From Rosa chinensis (taxonomy: Eukaryota > Streptophyta > Magnoliopsida > Rosales > Rosaceae), in assembly GCF_002994745.2 (NCBI RefSeq), contig NC_037091.1:34102612-34166611 (forward strand): a stretch of 64,000 nt of DNA. The letters run 5' to 3'. The notes under the pieces were generated by a model, which saw only the letters and a list, made by a program, of their open reading frames with translations, ran no database searches and was not told the origin of the DNA. Positions 34,788 through 46,760 of the stretch are shown piece after piece. A program made the position numbers and the translations under genes. Positions within the stretch are counted from its first letter, which is position 1, and every line of letters begins with the position of its first letter.

Positions 34788-35487
34788 AAAGAAAAATTAA
34801 CAATCAAGAATTGCCATTTTGAAAATCAAAACATAACTAACAAATAAAACAATATATTGTGAGATTTAAGCACTAAAATATTAAACATGCTTCCATTCCA
34901 TAGTTATATCAAGCCACCACACTAACCCTCTACAGGTATACAATAGAAGTTACAAAAAGGAAGCTGATTTACTACTTTTTTTTAGCCTCGTCATCTAGTC
35001 TAATGTCTAAGAAACACAATACATCTAAATGCAAAAGAAAGACTAAAAAGGTGGCTTGAGCTAAAAAAAAACCTTGCCTTAAATATCCACAACAATTCCA
35101 ACAGATAATACTCATGTAGAAGCACTTGGGGAAGAAGAGCCTACATTGGATTCTTCCATAGAATCTCTACCTCTTTTCCTAGGACTACAAAAAAGAGGAT
35201 AAAAATATCCTTCATGTCAGCATCATCTTGATCTTGGCTTAACATAGTATTAAAAACAACATGAACAAATTTTTCATTTTTAAATCTAGAGTTAATTAAC
35301 TTCTAAGTAGAACCAGGAGCTAGCTAAGACATTTTCCTGACTATTCAGATATAGATTATTATCAGCAAGATTATTTTTAATAAGATAAAGGAAATTTGGA
35401 TAAGGGCATGTTCTGGATCATAGTCTGAATCTGGGTCTATGGATGAATAACTTAAAGTAGATATAATAGAGTCAATAGAAGATAATC

Positions 35488-35875
35488 GGGCAAATTTCAT
35501 TTTACCTTCTTGATCTTTACAGTACCCTAAATCATTTTTGCCCCTGCACTTTTAATTTCATCACGTGTGTCTCTGTACTTACAAATTTCAATCAATATTG
35601 TATACTCTTGGCTTTTTTGCCAACTATTGTGTGATGTATTTTGAAATTGTAGTCACATACGATATAATTTTGTATACTACATTAGTGAGTCATCATCATA
35701 CAAGTGAGTCTATTACAACCACACTTTCAATTTACAAAATACTTGACAAAAAAATGAATTATTGGACATGATTGATTAAATTGGAGAGAACAGGGGTACA
35801 TGTGATGAAATTAAAAGTGCAAGACCACAACTGATTTAACATGTAAATGTTAGGGAGGTAAAATGAAATTAGCTC
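35488..35875. mobile_element. MULE-type MITE 2 in the LINE
   Basis: 388 bp. The left end GGGCAAATTTCATTTTACC is an imperfect inverse of the right end (GAGCTAATTTCATTTTACC on the minus strand). Flanks are AAGATAATC (35479-35487) and AAGATAATT (35876-35884), eight of nine matching. The ends resemble those of MITE 1, so the two belong to one broad family. Confidence 0.85.
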
Positions 35876-37574
35876 AAGATAATTCATCAAAAGAAATGGA
35901 GTTTGTATCATCTAAAGAATTAGTGAGAATAGAGAGAGATGAATGTGAGCTTACTCCATCATTTTCATTCTTTGAGAAGTGTTCTTGTTCTACAATCATT
36001 TGGTCTTCATTGTTCTATTTAAGGATATTCTCATTTAGCTCCTCATCTTTTGTAGCAAGGCTGTTGCCATCATCTTCAAGAATCGGATCATGAACTGCAA
36101 CTGGAATGGGCCCTTGAGTATTTGAGAAATTATGTGTACTTGTACATCATGCTTAGTTTCTCTAACTGCATCAATATAGTACATTTTTGCTCTTCTTCCA
36201 TAATTAGGATTCACACCTTGAGACATAAATCTTCCTCCTCTTCTTGCAACATTTCCATGACCAAAGTTATTAAAAGATGCACTTTCATAATCATTGTGGG
36301 AAGCAATGCCATTACAAGGACATGTAGGTCCTCAAATTTTTGAAAAAACCAATAGGGTCCTACTTGGAATACGACATACAGAGTGTCGAGAATAGAGGAA
36401 GAAGTAGGAAGGCTTTGTGGCTCATTTGAATTCATAGGGAACATAAGAAAGTTCCATTTATGAGCCTTTTCTGGACAACCTCCTTAGGGATGATCAAATC
36501 TACCAGAGAAGAAACCACATTCAAAAAGTACTGTAGATGAGATAGATAAGTTTCTCTTCAGTTGAATTTCGATCTGAGTGTATCCGAAGAGCCTTTGGTT
36601 GAGTTTTGGTGAAGTCTAGTTAGACACATGCTCTTGCAAAAAAAGACTTGTTTTGATCCAAAGAGTCTTCATCATCCACCGGCCTTTAGTCATCTGCATA
36701 CTGAATTAGCTAATTTGGCTACTTTTTTCACAGTCCAGCAGTTAGAAGGTAGAAAAGGTTAGGAGGGGATGTAGTAAAAGAGATTGAATAAGGCCCTCTT
36801 TGAATGGTAAGTTGTGGAGGTGGTGCTACAAGGAGATTGAGGGCAACGTAATAGGTTCTAGAGCTTGGTCGAGAAGAACTAGGACCTTCTCCAAAAGGCA
36901 CTAAAAGAGGGTTCTCTGGTGGTCGCATAGAGATAGAGTTAGCAGAAATTGGTGGATTATTGATATGCATAGTTCGAAACTGAAAGATGAGAGGGAAGAC
37001 GAAGGTTGACATGTTTAATTGTGAAGAAAGGGTACGTACTCATATAAATATTCGGATTTGCTATAAAGAGCTATACTACAATTATGAGAAACCACATATT
37101 GGACTCACCTAAACGCACTAATTTGTGGGTACAAACAGAATATTAAAGATCACAATCCTCAATGCTACATAAGAAATCATGAACCTACCAAAGACTAGCG
37201 GGAGTACATGAAAATCTAAAAAGAGCCAGATGTCAATAATGATATAAATTATAGAGGATTCATAGGCCATGAAAACCAGTAAAACTCTTCCCGTGCTCTA
37301 TTACTATTAACAAGGAGAAACAAAAGGTTGGTGAGAGAAGATGGATAATTAATCATGTGCATGTTGACAATTAATTCAAAGATGCACAGAGATTTAGTCA
37401 ATTGGGGCACTCGATTATGCAAAAGACTAAGCAAAAGAGCAGTCAAACAACCAACCCTATGGTTACAACGGAAGACTCCAATGTGACTACAGTTGAATTT
37501 GGTAAAGATAGGCATGAAACCCAACTTGAAGAGTAGATCAAGAGGAGTAGAAGCTAGATCTATGTTTAAAAATA

Positions 37575-38574
37575 GGGAAAATGATCATTTACCCAATTTT
37601 AAAAACAAAATTGCCCACTTGCTCTACTAACAGTTTTTTAACCTCATTTACCCAAAATATTCTAAGGGATTATTTCCCTACTACCCAATTAATTCTTTTT
37701 TTATTCTTTTTATTTATTTTTGGGACTTTTTTGCCCCTTCCTTCTTTCTCACTTAGAGAGAAAAGTCATCCTCTACTATGCTGTGCTCCAGTGACTAGTG
37801 GCCGGTAGCGGACTCCGGCGACCAGTGACCGGTGATCGAAATCCGGCAATCAATTACCGGAATCCGGCGACCGGTTACAGGAATCAGTCGATTGGTGACC
37901 GGAATCCCGAATCCGGCTACAGGACCGGTGACCGGATTCCTGCGTCTGATTTTATTACCCCTCAATAATACCCAGTAATCATATTATTGCCCCCCAGTAA
38001 TCATATTATTGTCTCCCAAAAATCATATTATTGCCTCCAATAATCATATTATTACCGTCTAGTGAATTGTATGAACTCCCAAACCAAAATGAACACACTA
38101 TATGCACAATTGATCAATTTATTATCATATTATTGTCCCCCAATAATCATATTATTGCCTCCTAATAATCATATTATTGCCCCAATAATCATATTAGTAC
38201 CCTCCAATAATCATATTATTGCCCTCAAATGAACCAAAATGAATACATTACAGATACAAAAAAAAATTAAAAAATTTAAAAAAATCTCATTATACCAAAA
38301 AAACAAAAAAACAAAAATCCTCTAGGCACCCAGGAATTGATCTGGGCACCCACCGGACTATGAGGCAAATGCAGGAGTCATCGGGGCGTGTTTTAGGGTG
38401 ACGGCGACGTTGGAGCAGAGTCATTTCAGGCTGGGTTCGGAGTCGGATCGGAGTTGGGGGCTGTGGGCCTTTGGATCGGTGGATCTGTGATTTGGTTGTT
38501 GGTGACGCCGAAGGTGGATCGATCGAGGTGTTGGCCCGAAGCCTAAAGTGGGGTGCCGGATCAGCCATGGCCAT

Positions 38575-38619
<45 letters not shown>

Positions 38620-38959
38620 TGGTTTGGGTGAAGGCGGCGCTTGGGGATTGAGTTTCGAATCCGGATGCAGTGCTTCGATCTTGGGGCTGGCTTGGGGGAC
38701 CCATGACGGTTGAGATTGTCTCTGATGGAGGTGGTGGCCCGAAGCAGGAGGTGGGGCGCTGGAGCAGCCATGGTACAGAGAGATAGAGAGAGACCGAAGC
38801 CGGAGGTGGTGCGCGGCAGAGTGAGAGTCTGAGAGGAAAGAGTTATCATAGGGGGCGAAACTGTCACTAGAGGTTAGATTGGGTAAATGAGGTTAAAAAA
38901 CTCTTGCTGGAGTAAGTGGACAATTTTTAGTCTAAAATTAGGTAAGTGGTCACGGTCTC
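37575..38959. mobile_element. Non-autonomous MULE, 1.4 kb
   Basis: Inverted terminal repeats of about 85 bp share ACCTCATTTACCCAA and its complement, and TTTTTTAACCTC-type strings. A perfect 9-bp target duplication TTAAAAATA occurs at 37566-37574 and 38960-38968. The inside has a GC-rich part with repeated CCGGTGACCGG-like words (37800-37945), an ATCATATTATTG array, and a second GC-rich part (38290-38870). The latter holds a direct duplication of GGCCCGAAGC...AGCCATGG (38531-38571 and 38733-38772) and a GA microsatellite at 38578-38616. No transposase was found. Minus frames 38290-38574 and 38421-38867 are open but low in complexity. Confidence 0.88.
37975..38225 (+). repeat. ATCATATTATTG short-repeat array
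   Basis: About nine imperfect copies of ATCATATTATTG, separated by C-rich spacers of 4-8 bp. The array is interrupted by about 65 bp of unrelated sequence at 38050-38120. It is inside the 37575-38959 MULE. Confidence 0.85.
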
Positions 38960-39472
38960 TTAAAAATAAGATCAGGGTCCATTTAATGACCCATGCAACC
39001 CATTGAATTCACAAAGAAATGAAAACTGATGGAAAAACTCTCACCGGTCATAATTGGGAAATGGATGCATGAGGCGCGTTCTAGTTTTCTCGCGTTATAT
39101 TTTAAAATCTACACTATTTTTACTTAGACTTAAAGTGCTTATTACCATAGCGTGTGATTCGAGTTCTTCAGTTTCCGATATTCCTACCCACCCCCAATCG
39201 TAAGGCGCATATATATATCTCATAACTTAGAGCTCCAAATAGACTTTATTTTTTCTTTTTCTTTTTGAAAAGAAAAAAATTTCAGAAATTCACTCTCCAA
39301 CTATAGTTTTTTGTTGTTGGAGCCTTGGAGGTAGTTTGGAGTTTGGACTGGACCTGACATTTAATAGGCCCTAAGAGTGCAAAAAGGCCCAATGTCTCAT
39401 TCCGTCGAGAACTAGGGTTTTAGGTGTCTCAACATTCACCTACCCAGCTTCCGACTCCATCATCTCCCTCCT

Positions 39473-39507
<35 letters not shown>

Positions 39508-39520
39508 AGACTCCAAAATC
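38960..39520 (+). promoter_or_regulatory. Upstream region and leader of the eIF3h gene
   Basis: The region lies between the MULE's right duplication and the eIF3h start codon. A pyrimidine microsatellite CT(n) lies at about 39478-39505, just before the ATG, as is common in plant leaders. An AT-rich ATATATATAT string is near 39210. The exact transcription start cannot be seen. Confidence 0.5.
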
Positions 39521-42500
39521 ATGGCGGCGAACAGTGCGTACTGAACCCCTTCTCTCTATTTCTACCTCTAAATTTCAATTCTATTAGTTTGCGATGCTTA
39601 TATAAATTTGTTGTGTATTTTGTACAGCAATGGTTAGATCCTTTCTTCAGGTTGCTGCTACAGAAGAGGTTGCTCCCCCTCTCAGAGTTGTTCAGATCGA
39701 AGGACTGGTAATTCCATTTGCTTTCTATATAGGATTTGATTTCCTCTTACATGATGGAAAGAGAAACTAAGCTCGGATTAATTGACCTGAGATTTTCATT
39801 CCGATTGGTTGCTTTTGAACCTTTGTTCCCTCAAAACAGGTTATCTTGAAGATAATCAAGCACTGCAAGGAGTTTGCACCGGCTCTGGTCACAGGCCAAC
39901 TTCTTGGCTTGGATGTTGGCAGTGTTCTTGAAGTCACTAATTGTTTCCCGTTCCCGGTAAAGCTTTCTATTCTGTTTTGCGGTTATCCGGATGCTTTTTT
40001 CCGTCCTTTGTCGGTATTAATTGATAGTGCATTGCAGATTAGGGAGGAGGATGAAGAGATTGAAGCTGATGGTGCCAATTACCAGCTTGAGATGATGAGA
40101 TGTTTGAGAGAGGTGAATGTTGACAATAACACTGTTGGATGGTAAGTTTTGATTTGTTGATTAATTTTTTTTCTTCTCTTTATGACGAATTGTAAGCATG
40201 CTAAAACATGTCAAGTTATGAATCACTTGTTTTTTTTGCCCATCTGTTTCATCTTATTGCTTGGATATGTATCAATTTGAAAACTCTCCCTCCCTCATAC
40301 ACAACCCTGAGCCCATGGAATGTCATTTACTATATTGTGAGTTGATCGAGTAGGCTCAGTACAGTCATCAGTTATCTCCTCACCTCCATAACTTATCAGC
40401 TCATCTGTTTAGACTACATTGGAGTCAGGATTTAGGATTCTAATCTCACTCTGCGGAATAAAGTTTTTTGAAATCATTGGGATTTAATGTTCCCATTGGA
40501 AATGGAAGAACTAGGATACCCCAAGACAAATAATGGATTCAGAAAGCTCACAGTTTTCCTTCGGGTTCAGTTTTCGTCATCGTGGGAAAGTCATAGCCAG
40601 ATTAACCTATGCTTATAAAACTTGGGTATGGAAGGCTGTACCATTCCTCATCCTTGATTCCAAGAAAAACAAATGTCAGTAAGGAATTCAGCCGAGCAAT
40701 TCATACTTTTGAAATTAGTGGAGTGTCTTGCACTATTTCTGTATAATTGTTCTTATCTTTTAAGTATAAACCATGTTCATATGTCCAGAAGTAGGGACGG
40801 AGCCACATAGGGGACTAGTGGGTCTCGTGATCCACTAGAGTTTTTTAGTATAAATATATATAAGGTTCTCTACAATTAAGTAAAGTTACTCTAGTGTAGT
40901 GGCTGTTTGATTGAACTAATACCAACATGGTCATGGGTTCAATGCTTCTTGTTGTAACCTTTGTGGGTCTAAGTTTTTTTCTTTCTTTTCTAGTCTGAAC
41001 ATATGTGTTTATTTATATAATATTATATATTACGTATGTGAGAGTACCACTATTATTGTTCTATTTTTGAGTTATATAAGTTAATATAGTTATTGATTTA
41101 GACAATTTACAAGATGTATTTCATTTTAGTTTTTTTTTTTCTTTTTTCTTTTTTATTAAGTTTTGATATTCCGTGAGTGCCCCACCTTAAATCGAAATCT
41201 GGCTCCGCCACTGCTGGCCAGAAGGAATGTTATGTGACTACATCCATTTGTTTATTGATTCACACCTTAAAGGTAACATAAATTATGAATTATATTAAGC
41301 ATTTGGTAGGAGTGAGATCAAAATTTTGAAAATTGGGAGGGGAATGGATATGTGAGAAGCAATACTATACAGGAGAGACCTGTTATAGATATCTGATGCA
41401 TGATTGTTAAGGGGTTAGCTATGTGTTAAAGAGAGCTAAGATTTGGATTAGACAGATTGAATTAAACAGATATAGGGACAGTTGGTCTAGCACTGGAAAC
41501 TGATGAAGTTTGTTTCTGAACTTTTTAAAAACTGAGAAAATTGGGTAGATGAAAATTTTAAACACAGGTTCTTTTGTATTGTATTAGTTCCTGTTTGAAA
41601 ATTTAGAGATGATCCTGTTAGCATCACTTTTCCTTCGCTTCCCAAATGCGCATGACTGAATCTGCATCTGTATATATACTGCCCGGATATACAATATTAT
41701 GTAGGGAGCTCTTCGAGTGCTGTTAGTCATGCGTTGAAAGGGTAGATACTGCTGAAAATATTCCATTTTCTAACTCTTGGAAATACTTTTCAGGTACCAA
41801 TCCGCAGTTTGTTTTAAACACAGGTTGGATAGATGAAAATTTTAAACACTATTGTATTTGTTCCTGTTTGAAAATTTAGAGCTGATTCTGTTATCACTTT
41901 TTCTTTGCTCCACACATATGCATGACTGAATCCACATCTGTATATATACTGACCAGATATACAATATAATTTAGGGAGCTCTTTGAGTGCTGTTAGTCAA
42001 GCGTTAAAAGGGTAGATACTGCTGAAAATATTCCGAATCCACATCTGTATATATACTGCTCAGATATACAATATAATGTAGGGAGCTCTTTGAGTGCTGT
42101 TAGTCAAGTGTTAAAAGGGTAGATACTGCTGAAAATATTCCAATTTTGTACCAATCCACAGTTTGTTTTAAACACAGGTTGGATGGATGAAAATTTTAAA
42201 CACTATTGTATTTGTTCCTGTTTGAAAATTTAGAGCTGATCCTGTTATCATCACTTTTTCTTTGCTCCACACATACGCATGACTGAATCCACATCTGTAT
42301 ATATACTGCCCAGATATACAATATGATGTAGGGAGCTCTTTGAGTGCTGTTAGTCAAGGGTTAAAAGGGTAGATACTGCTGAAAATATTCCAATTTTGTA
42401 ACTCTTGGAAATCCTTTTCAGGTACCAATCCACATTGTTGGGTTCTTTTCAAACGGTGGAGTTGATTGAGACATTCATGAACTACCAGGTAATTATTTTC

Positions 42501-45500
42501 AAATTGCTGTTCTAGTTATATGTTATTTTATGAACATTAACATGAAACTTTTGGGTCATATCGTATACCTCTACTTTATTCGTATTGTTTTCTGTAATTC
42601 AAGAAGCTCTATTTTGTCCATCCAAATAGTTTTTGTTATCAAGTACAAAGAGACAGGAATAAGTTGAGTTTTCTTAGAAAAGATGCTGCAAAAATCTGAG
42701 TTGCTTAGCAGTCTGCCTACAATTTGCTTTTGCTGTTATATATCATGATCCATCTTCTCTCAGAAAAATAGAGAGTTTGCCATTGCCATATCACATCAAG
42801 AACTTGTTACCGAAGACTAAAACCAAATAAATGCTTAAAATTACTGTAGTCACGGATGTAACTAGTCCATTTGTATGGAAGTCAATTACAAGGTTGAACA
42901 ATTTTGATATCCGAAAAAATCATGAGGAACACTTGTTTTTAGTCTGAAAAGAGTTCATTTTATTTTATTTTTTATTTGTTTGTAATTGTTACTGATGATG
43001 CCATTGGATTCCAGATATTAGCTAAAAGTTCTACTCCATGATTTTAGTTGAAGTGGTACTGCATTAGATTCATATCTTATGAGTTATCATTTTTACTTCT
43101 GCATTTTTATTTTATTTCTCTTACAGACATGGTTGCTGTGCCTCTTATGTATGCTTTTATTGATATTCTTTGCAGGAAAATATTAGACGGTGTGTGTGCA
43201 TCATTTATGATCCATTGAAATCCAATCAGGGAGTCTTAGCACTGAAGGCATTGAAACTTTCTGATTCATTCATGGAGCTCTACCGCAGTAACAATTTTAC
43301 AGGGGAGAAGTATGAGAATTTTCTGTTCTGATGTTATTGTGTACAGTTATAATATTGGATGCAAATTCATTTGTTATTTTTTTTGGTGCAATAGGTTGAG
43401 GGAGAAAAACCTTTCATGGGTGGATATCTTTGAGGAAATACCTGTAAGTTCTATATCTATGGAGTAGCATAATACAGTCTATACTTGTTATTTTGTAATG
43501 GCCTTTTCATCTTGTATCATTATTTTTTCTCCTTTTTCATTCTTTCTCATGTTTTGCTCTCTACATCATTCCTTTTTATTATTACCCATAGTTAACCAAT
43601 GATTTATTGTATACATAGATGCTAGAGAAAATAAATCATAATGAATTTGTTGATAGTGATACTATTCAGCTGTTCAAAAATGAGTGTCAGATGTTGCAAA
43701 CTGTAATTCTTTCAAGTAACTTAAGATAGGATATCCCTTTGAAAAAAAAAAAAAAAAACCTGTTCCGGGGCCCTGAAAATGTTTACTATGACAGAATTTT
43801 AAAGGGTCGTCAAGATATTTTATTGACTGTTAGTTATATGTTCTTCAATCCCTCCTAAAAATAGTTATATGTTCTTCAATGAAAATTCTTAACTACCCAT
43901 CATTTCCGGTAGCATGTGGTGACTTTTTTGGAGCCTCTTTTTTCTTTTTGGGTTTTGCTTGATGTTTGTCTGAGGGTTTGTAAATGTTTATTTTGCTTGA
44001 ACTTGACAGATCAAAGTTTCAAACTCTGCACTTATTAGTGCATTTATGACGGAGTTGGAAGCTGATACACCTGTTATCCAGGTTTATATGTGATCCTTTT
44101 ATTGGAAATTCTACATGATTTTCAGATTATTTGTGTACTTATTTTATCAAGTGTTGCTGTTTCAGTGTGATTATGATCGTCTGCAATTATCAACTAGTCC
44201 ATTTCTAGAGAGGAATATGGAATTTCTTATTGAGTGCATGGACGATTTGTCAATGGAACAGCAGAAGGTATATTTTCTCTTGACCTGAATGTTGGTTGCG
44301 TTAAGATTGGTGTTTTTCCTATCTTGATGAATATCCTCTTTCAGTTCCAATACTATTACAGAAACGTGTCACGCCAGCAAGCCCAACAGCAAGCATGGCT
44401 TCAAAAGAGAAGGTAAGACATTGCATTCAGAATAAATTCACGGTATTATGGTTTTGGGATTCTCTCATTTGGGTTCTTACATGTGAATTAGCATTTGCAA
44501 TTTCTTTTGTAGATGCTTGTTTAGAGCCATTGTGCATGCATATATAAAAGTGACGTGAATATTGATCATTTTATGATCTTATTTGGATAACAGTGCATGC
44601 ATTTATGGTAGTTTTGACTCAAGAGGGGTTCATACGTGGAGCTATGACCATTATAATTTGATTTGACCAGACTTTGCATATAGTTTTTGTCTGCAAAATT
44701 TATTTTAACCAATAGATATGACGTATTGTTAATCAGAAAGTTGACGAAGTGATTATAATTAAACTAACTACCATGTTTGATTCATACATTCAGGAATTTT
44801 GATGTTTAAATTAAAGTGCTCAAGTGCGGGTGATTATAAAATGGTGACAAGTTGAAATGTTCAGTCTATTTCATTTTCAGTTTCAGTTTCCTTTATTGTG
44901 CCATTAGTTACTGGCTAAGTAGTTTTATGCTCATGAAGCTTAAGGTCACCTGGCGTTGCTTATGCATTTGAGGTGACTGGCCTACTTAACAGATACTAAA
45001 ATTCTTTTAGAGGAAGATTGTCTGCATCAGAAACTTGTAATATTTGGATCAAGATTAGGCAGGATTTGTTTGTTAAGCAACTTACCTCTGGTTATCGCTT
45101 TTCCTATTGTATTTGTACTAGAAATTTACTTTTTAAGTTGTTTTGTAGGACTGAGAACATGGGTCGGAAGGCTGCCGGAGAAGAACTGCTTCCTGAAGAG
45201 GATCCTTCAAACCCCATTTTCAAGCCACTCCCCGAGCCTTCACGGTTGGACAGCTTTCTGATAACAAATCAAATCTCAAACTACTGCAACCAAATTAATG
45301 GGTATGTTTCAAATGATAGGCCAGCAGATGCTATCTTGCATTATTATTATTATTATTTTTTATCTATCTGAATATTTTACTTTGGAAGCACATCTTGGAA
45401 GAGACACCTGTATATATTATTTGCATGGGCTCGTGATCGCACAATAGTTCTACTGATCTGTATGACTTTGTCAACTCTTCAGACAAAAATAGTGTTTAGA

Positions 45501-45924
45501 ACTATAGAACTAATGATATGTTTGAGCCTGTCTTCTTTTTGTTGCCATGAAAGTGTGTTGATAGCAAGTTTGAGCTCTTTTCACACCCTTCATTATTCGA
45601 ACAACTTCTGTGATTTTTTGGCCAAGGAACCCAAAAAAAAAAAAAATTTGCAGCTTTAGTTATTTGAAATATTTTACCATTGTTTAGTTTTATGATGTCA
45701 TTAGAATACTGTTAGATCTTAAGTCTGCTTTCCCTGTCTCTGTTTAACTGTGGTATGAACAATTATTCCTTGGAAGTGGTGGTCATGGTTTATGGTGTTT
45801 AATCAATGAAATCTTTGATTTTACTGATGTCATTTTTATGTATTGTATTGGAAAAAAAAATTACAGGGTTGCCGGACAGAGCTTCAGCAGATTATATTTG
45901 ACGAAGGCTTTGCATGAGAACTGA
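39521..45924 (+). CDS. TIF3H1: Eukaryotic translation initiation factor 3 subunit H
   Basis: A subunit of the eIF3 complex, acting in the cytoplasm in translation initiation; in plants it supports reinitiation after upstream ORFs. Twelve exons with GT-AG borders: 39521-39533, 39628-39707, 39840-39956, 40038-40141, 42422-42488, 43176-43309, 43395-43443, 44010-44081, 44166-44267, 44345-44412, 45149-45301, 45867-45924. They sum to 339 codons including the stop (338 aa), the family length. The N-terminal MPN domain includes QIEGLVILKIIKHCKEF, GLDVGSVLEVTNCFPFP and VGWYQSTLLGSFQ. It is the non-catalytic type. The C-terminal part has QYYYRNVSRQQAQQQ and ends LYLTKALHEN. The start was set by splicing a 13-bp first exon (MAANT) to MVRSFLQ. 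Intron 4 is 2.3 kb and holds repeats. The gene appears intact. Confidence 0.95.
40792..41216. mobile_element. hAT-like non-autonomous element in eIF3h intron 4
   Basis: 425 bp. The left end TAGGGACGGAGCCAC and the right end (CAGCAGTGGCGGAGCCAG on the minus strand) form an imperfect inverted repeat. TCCAGAAG (40784-40791) and GCCAGAAG (41217-41224) agree at seven of eight bases, as for a hAT target duplication. No coding sequence. Confidence 0.65.
41545..42432 (+). repeat. Tandem repeats in eIF3h intron 4 that include the exon 5 acceptor
   Basis: Four copies, some partial, of a unit that contains TGTTTGAAAATTTAGAG, ACATCTGTATATATACTG, GGGAGCTCTTTGAGTGCTGTT and GATACTGCTGAAAATATTCC. Copies lie around 41575-41820, 41848-42035, 42036-42200 and 42206-42420. 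The last runs into the real acceptor and exon 5 (GTACCAATCCACA at 42422). The first contains a duplicate of this boundary, CTTTTCAG/GTACCAATCCG at 41793/41794. The third has GTACCAATCCACA without the CAG. An intron-exon segment was thus duplicated in tandem. Confidence 0.88.
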
Positions 45925-46412
45925 TGTAATGCTGGAACATGAGATCTTTCATGTGTTTGCGGTGCGGAGAAATACTTGTCCTCTTCATGTGCTTTTTGTC
46001 TTAATTTCAATTTTTCCAATTTGTCAAATTTTGAGCAAATATTATATACAACTTCAAAGGCAAATTGGGATGTAAAATTCTAACGAGGGACGCATGCCAA
46101 AAGAACAGTTCTATTCTCATTCTTCACCTATAGTTGCACTTCAAATATTCTATATATTCTGGTTTTGAAATCTCTTGTTCATTTGACAAGTAGAAGTCCG
46201 GTATAAAATGACTAGTGCATCATGTTTGGCTGAAAGGTGAAGAATTCCTTTTGAAATGGATTCTACAATCGTTACTGCCCGTTAGATAAAAAAAAAAAAA
46301 AGCTGTGAGAAGCATCACGATGTAGCTTTCAGTGAATTCCCAGCTCTAATTGCCAAACTTTAAATCTTCTTTGCTCTTTTTAACCTCTCTGATACCAAGT
46401 AACTGTAGTAAA
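45925..46412 (+). other. 3' region of eIF3h
   Basis: Probable 3' untranslated region and downstream flank. No gene. An A-run is at 46288-46301. Confidence 0.45.
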
Positions 46413-46760
46413 TCACTTTTTGTTCACCAATACCGCATCACGTCTGTGAAATCTCAGATTTTCTAAATGATTTTGGCAGGAAGAAGTAGAGACGGTAATA
46501 ATTCTATCACTGCCTGATTTGGTTACGCACAAACTCGGGCCAATTATGGAAGGATTTGATTCGGGTAACCAGTCGACGACCTGATGGCTTCTTTTTCTGG
46601 CCACCCTATAGAGCACTAGTGGCAAACGCTTCATATCGGCGGTGTGAAGTGGTATACGCTGTCGGTCCTCTTTGGTCGAAACCATCAGCGGCGGTGGCAA
46701 AACGAAGCCCAAAAGCTTCTTTGATTCTCTAAACGGATTTTTCAATTTCGGCCATGTCAT
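46413..46760 (-). CDS. Unrecognised ORF of 115 codons
   Basis: An open minus-strand frame in a patch more GC-rich than its surroundings. It encodes a basic, Leu/Pro-containing protein (MTWPKLKNPFRES at the start, HRRDAVLVNKK at the end). I do not recognise a family. It could be a small gene, a gene fragment, or chance. Confidence 0.25.
   Translation of the reverse strand: MTWPKLKNPFRESKKLLGFVLPPPLMVSTKEDRQRIPLHTADMKRLPLVLYRVARKRSHQVVDWLPESNPSIIGPSLCVTKSGSDRIITVSTSSCQNHLENLRFHRRDAVLVNKK

Larger units (their letters stand above)
33413..37012 (-). mobile_element. L1-type LINE, 3'-truncated, with two MITEs inside
   Basis: Read on the minus strand, an ORF1-like region (about 37012-35886) has a CCHC knuckle relic (CGFFSGRFDHP, then GGC) and a basic segment GRRAKM. 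The endonuclease starts near 35090 with WNCCG. It then has PWLIIGDFNCILS and RLDHVIANPKALDMFYY, and SESDHGLVYL around 34300-34060. Then come AFWSQHAKTKWLQLGDKNTK and WFDTPEQISNILISSF, the segment before the reverse transcriptase. The RT itself is absent: the LINE stops at the copia 3' LTR. LINEs are usually cut at the 5' end, so this 3' loss needs a later rearrangement. Many stops are present. Confidence 0.75.

Noticed and set aside
37975..38225. Regular ATCATATTATTG repeats that could suggest a CRISPR-like array
   Set aside because: Units are 12 bp with spacers of 4-8 bp, in a plant transposon. They are a minisatellite.
38290..38867. Open minus-strand frames of 94 and 148 codons in the MULE
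   Set aside because: They are dominated by a GA microsatellite and Ser/Leu/Pro/Arg repeats with no recognisable domain; kept only as possible captured DNA.
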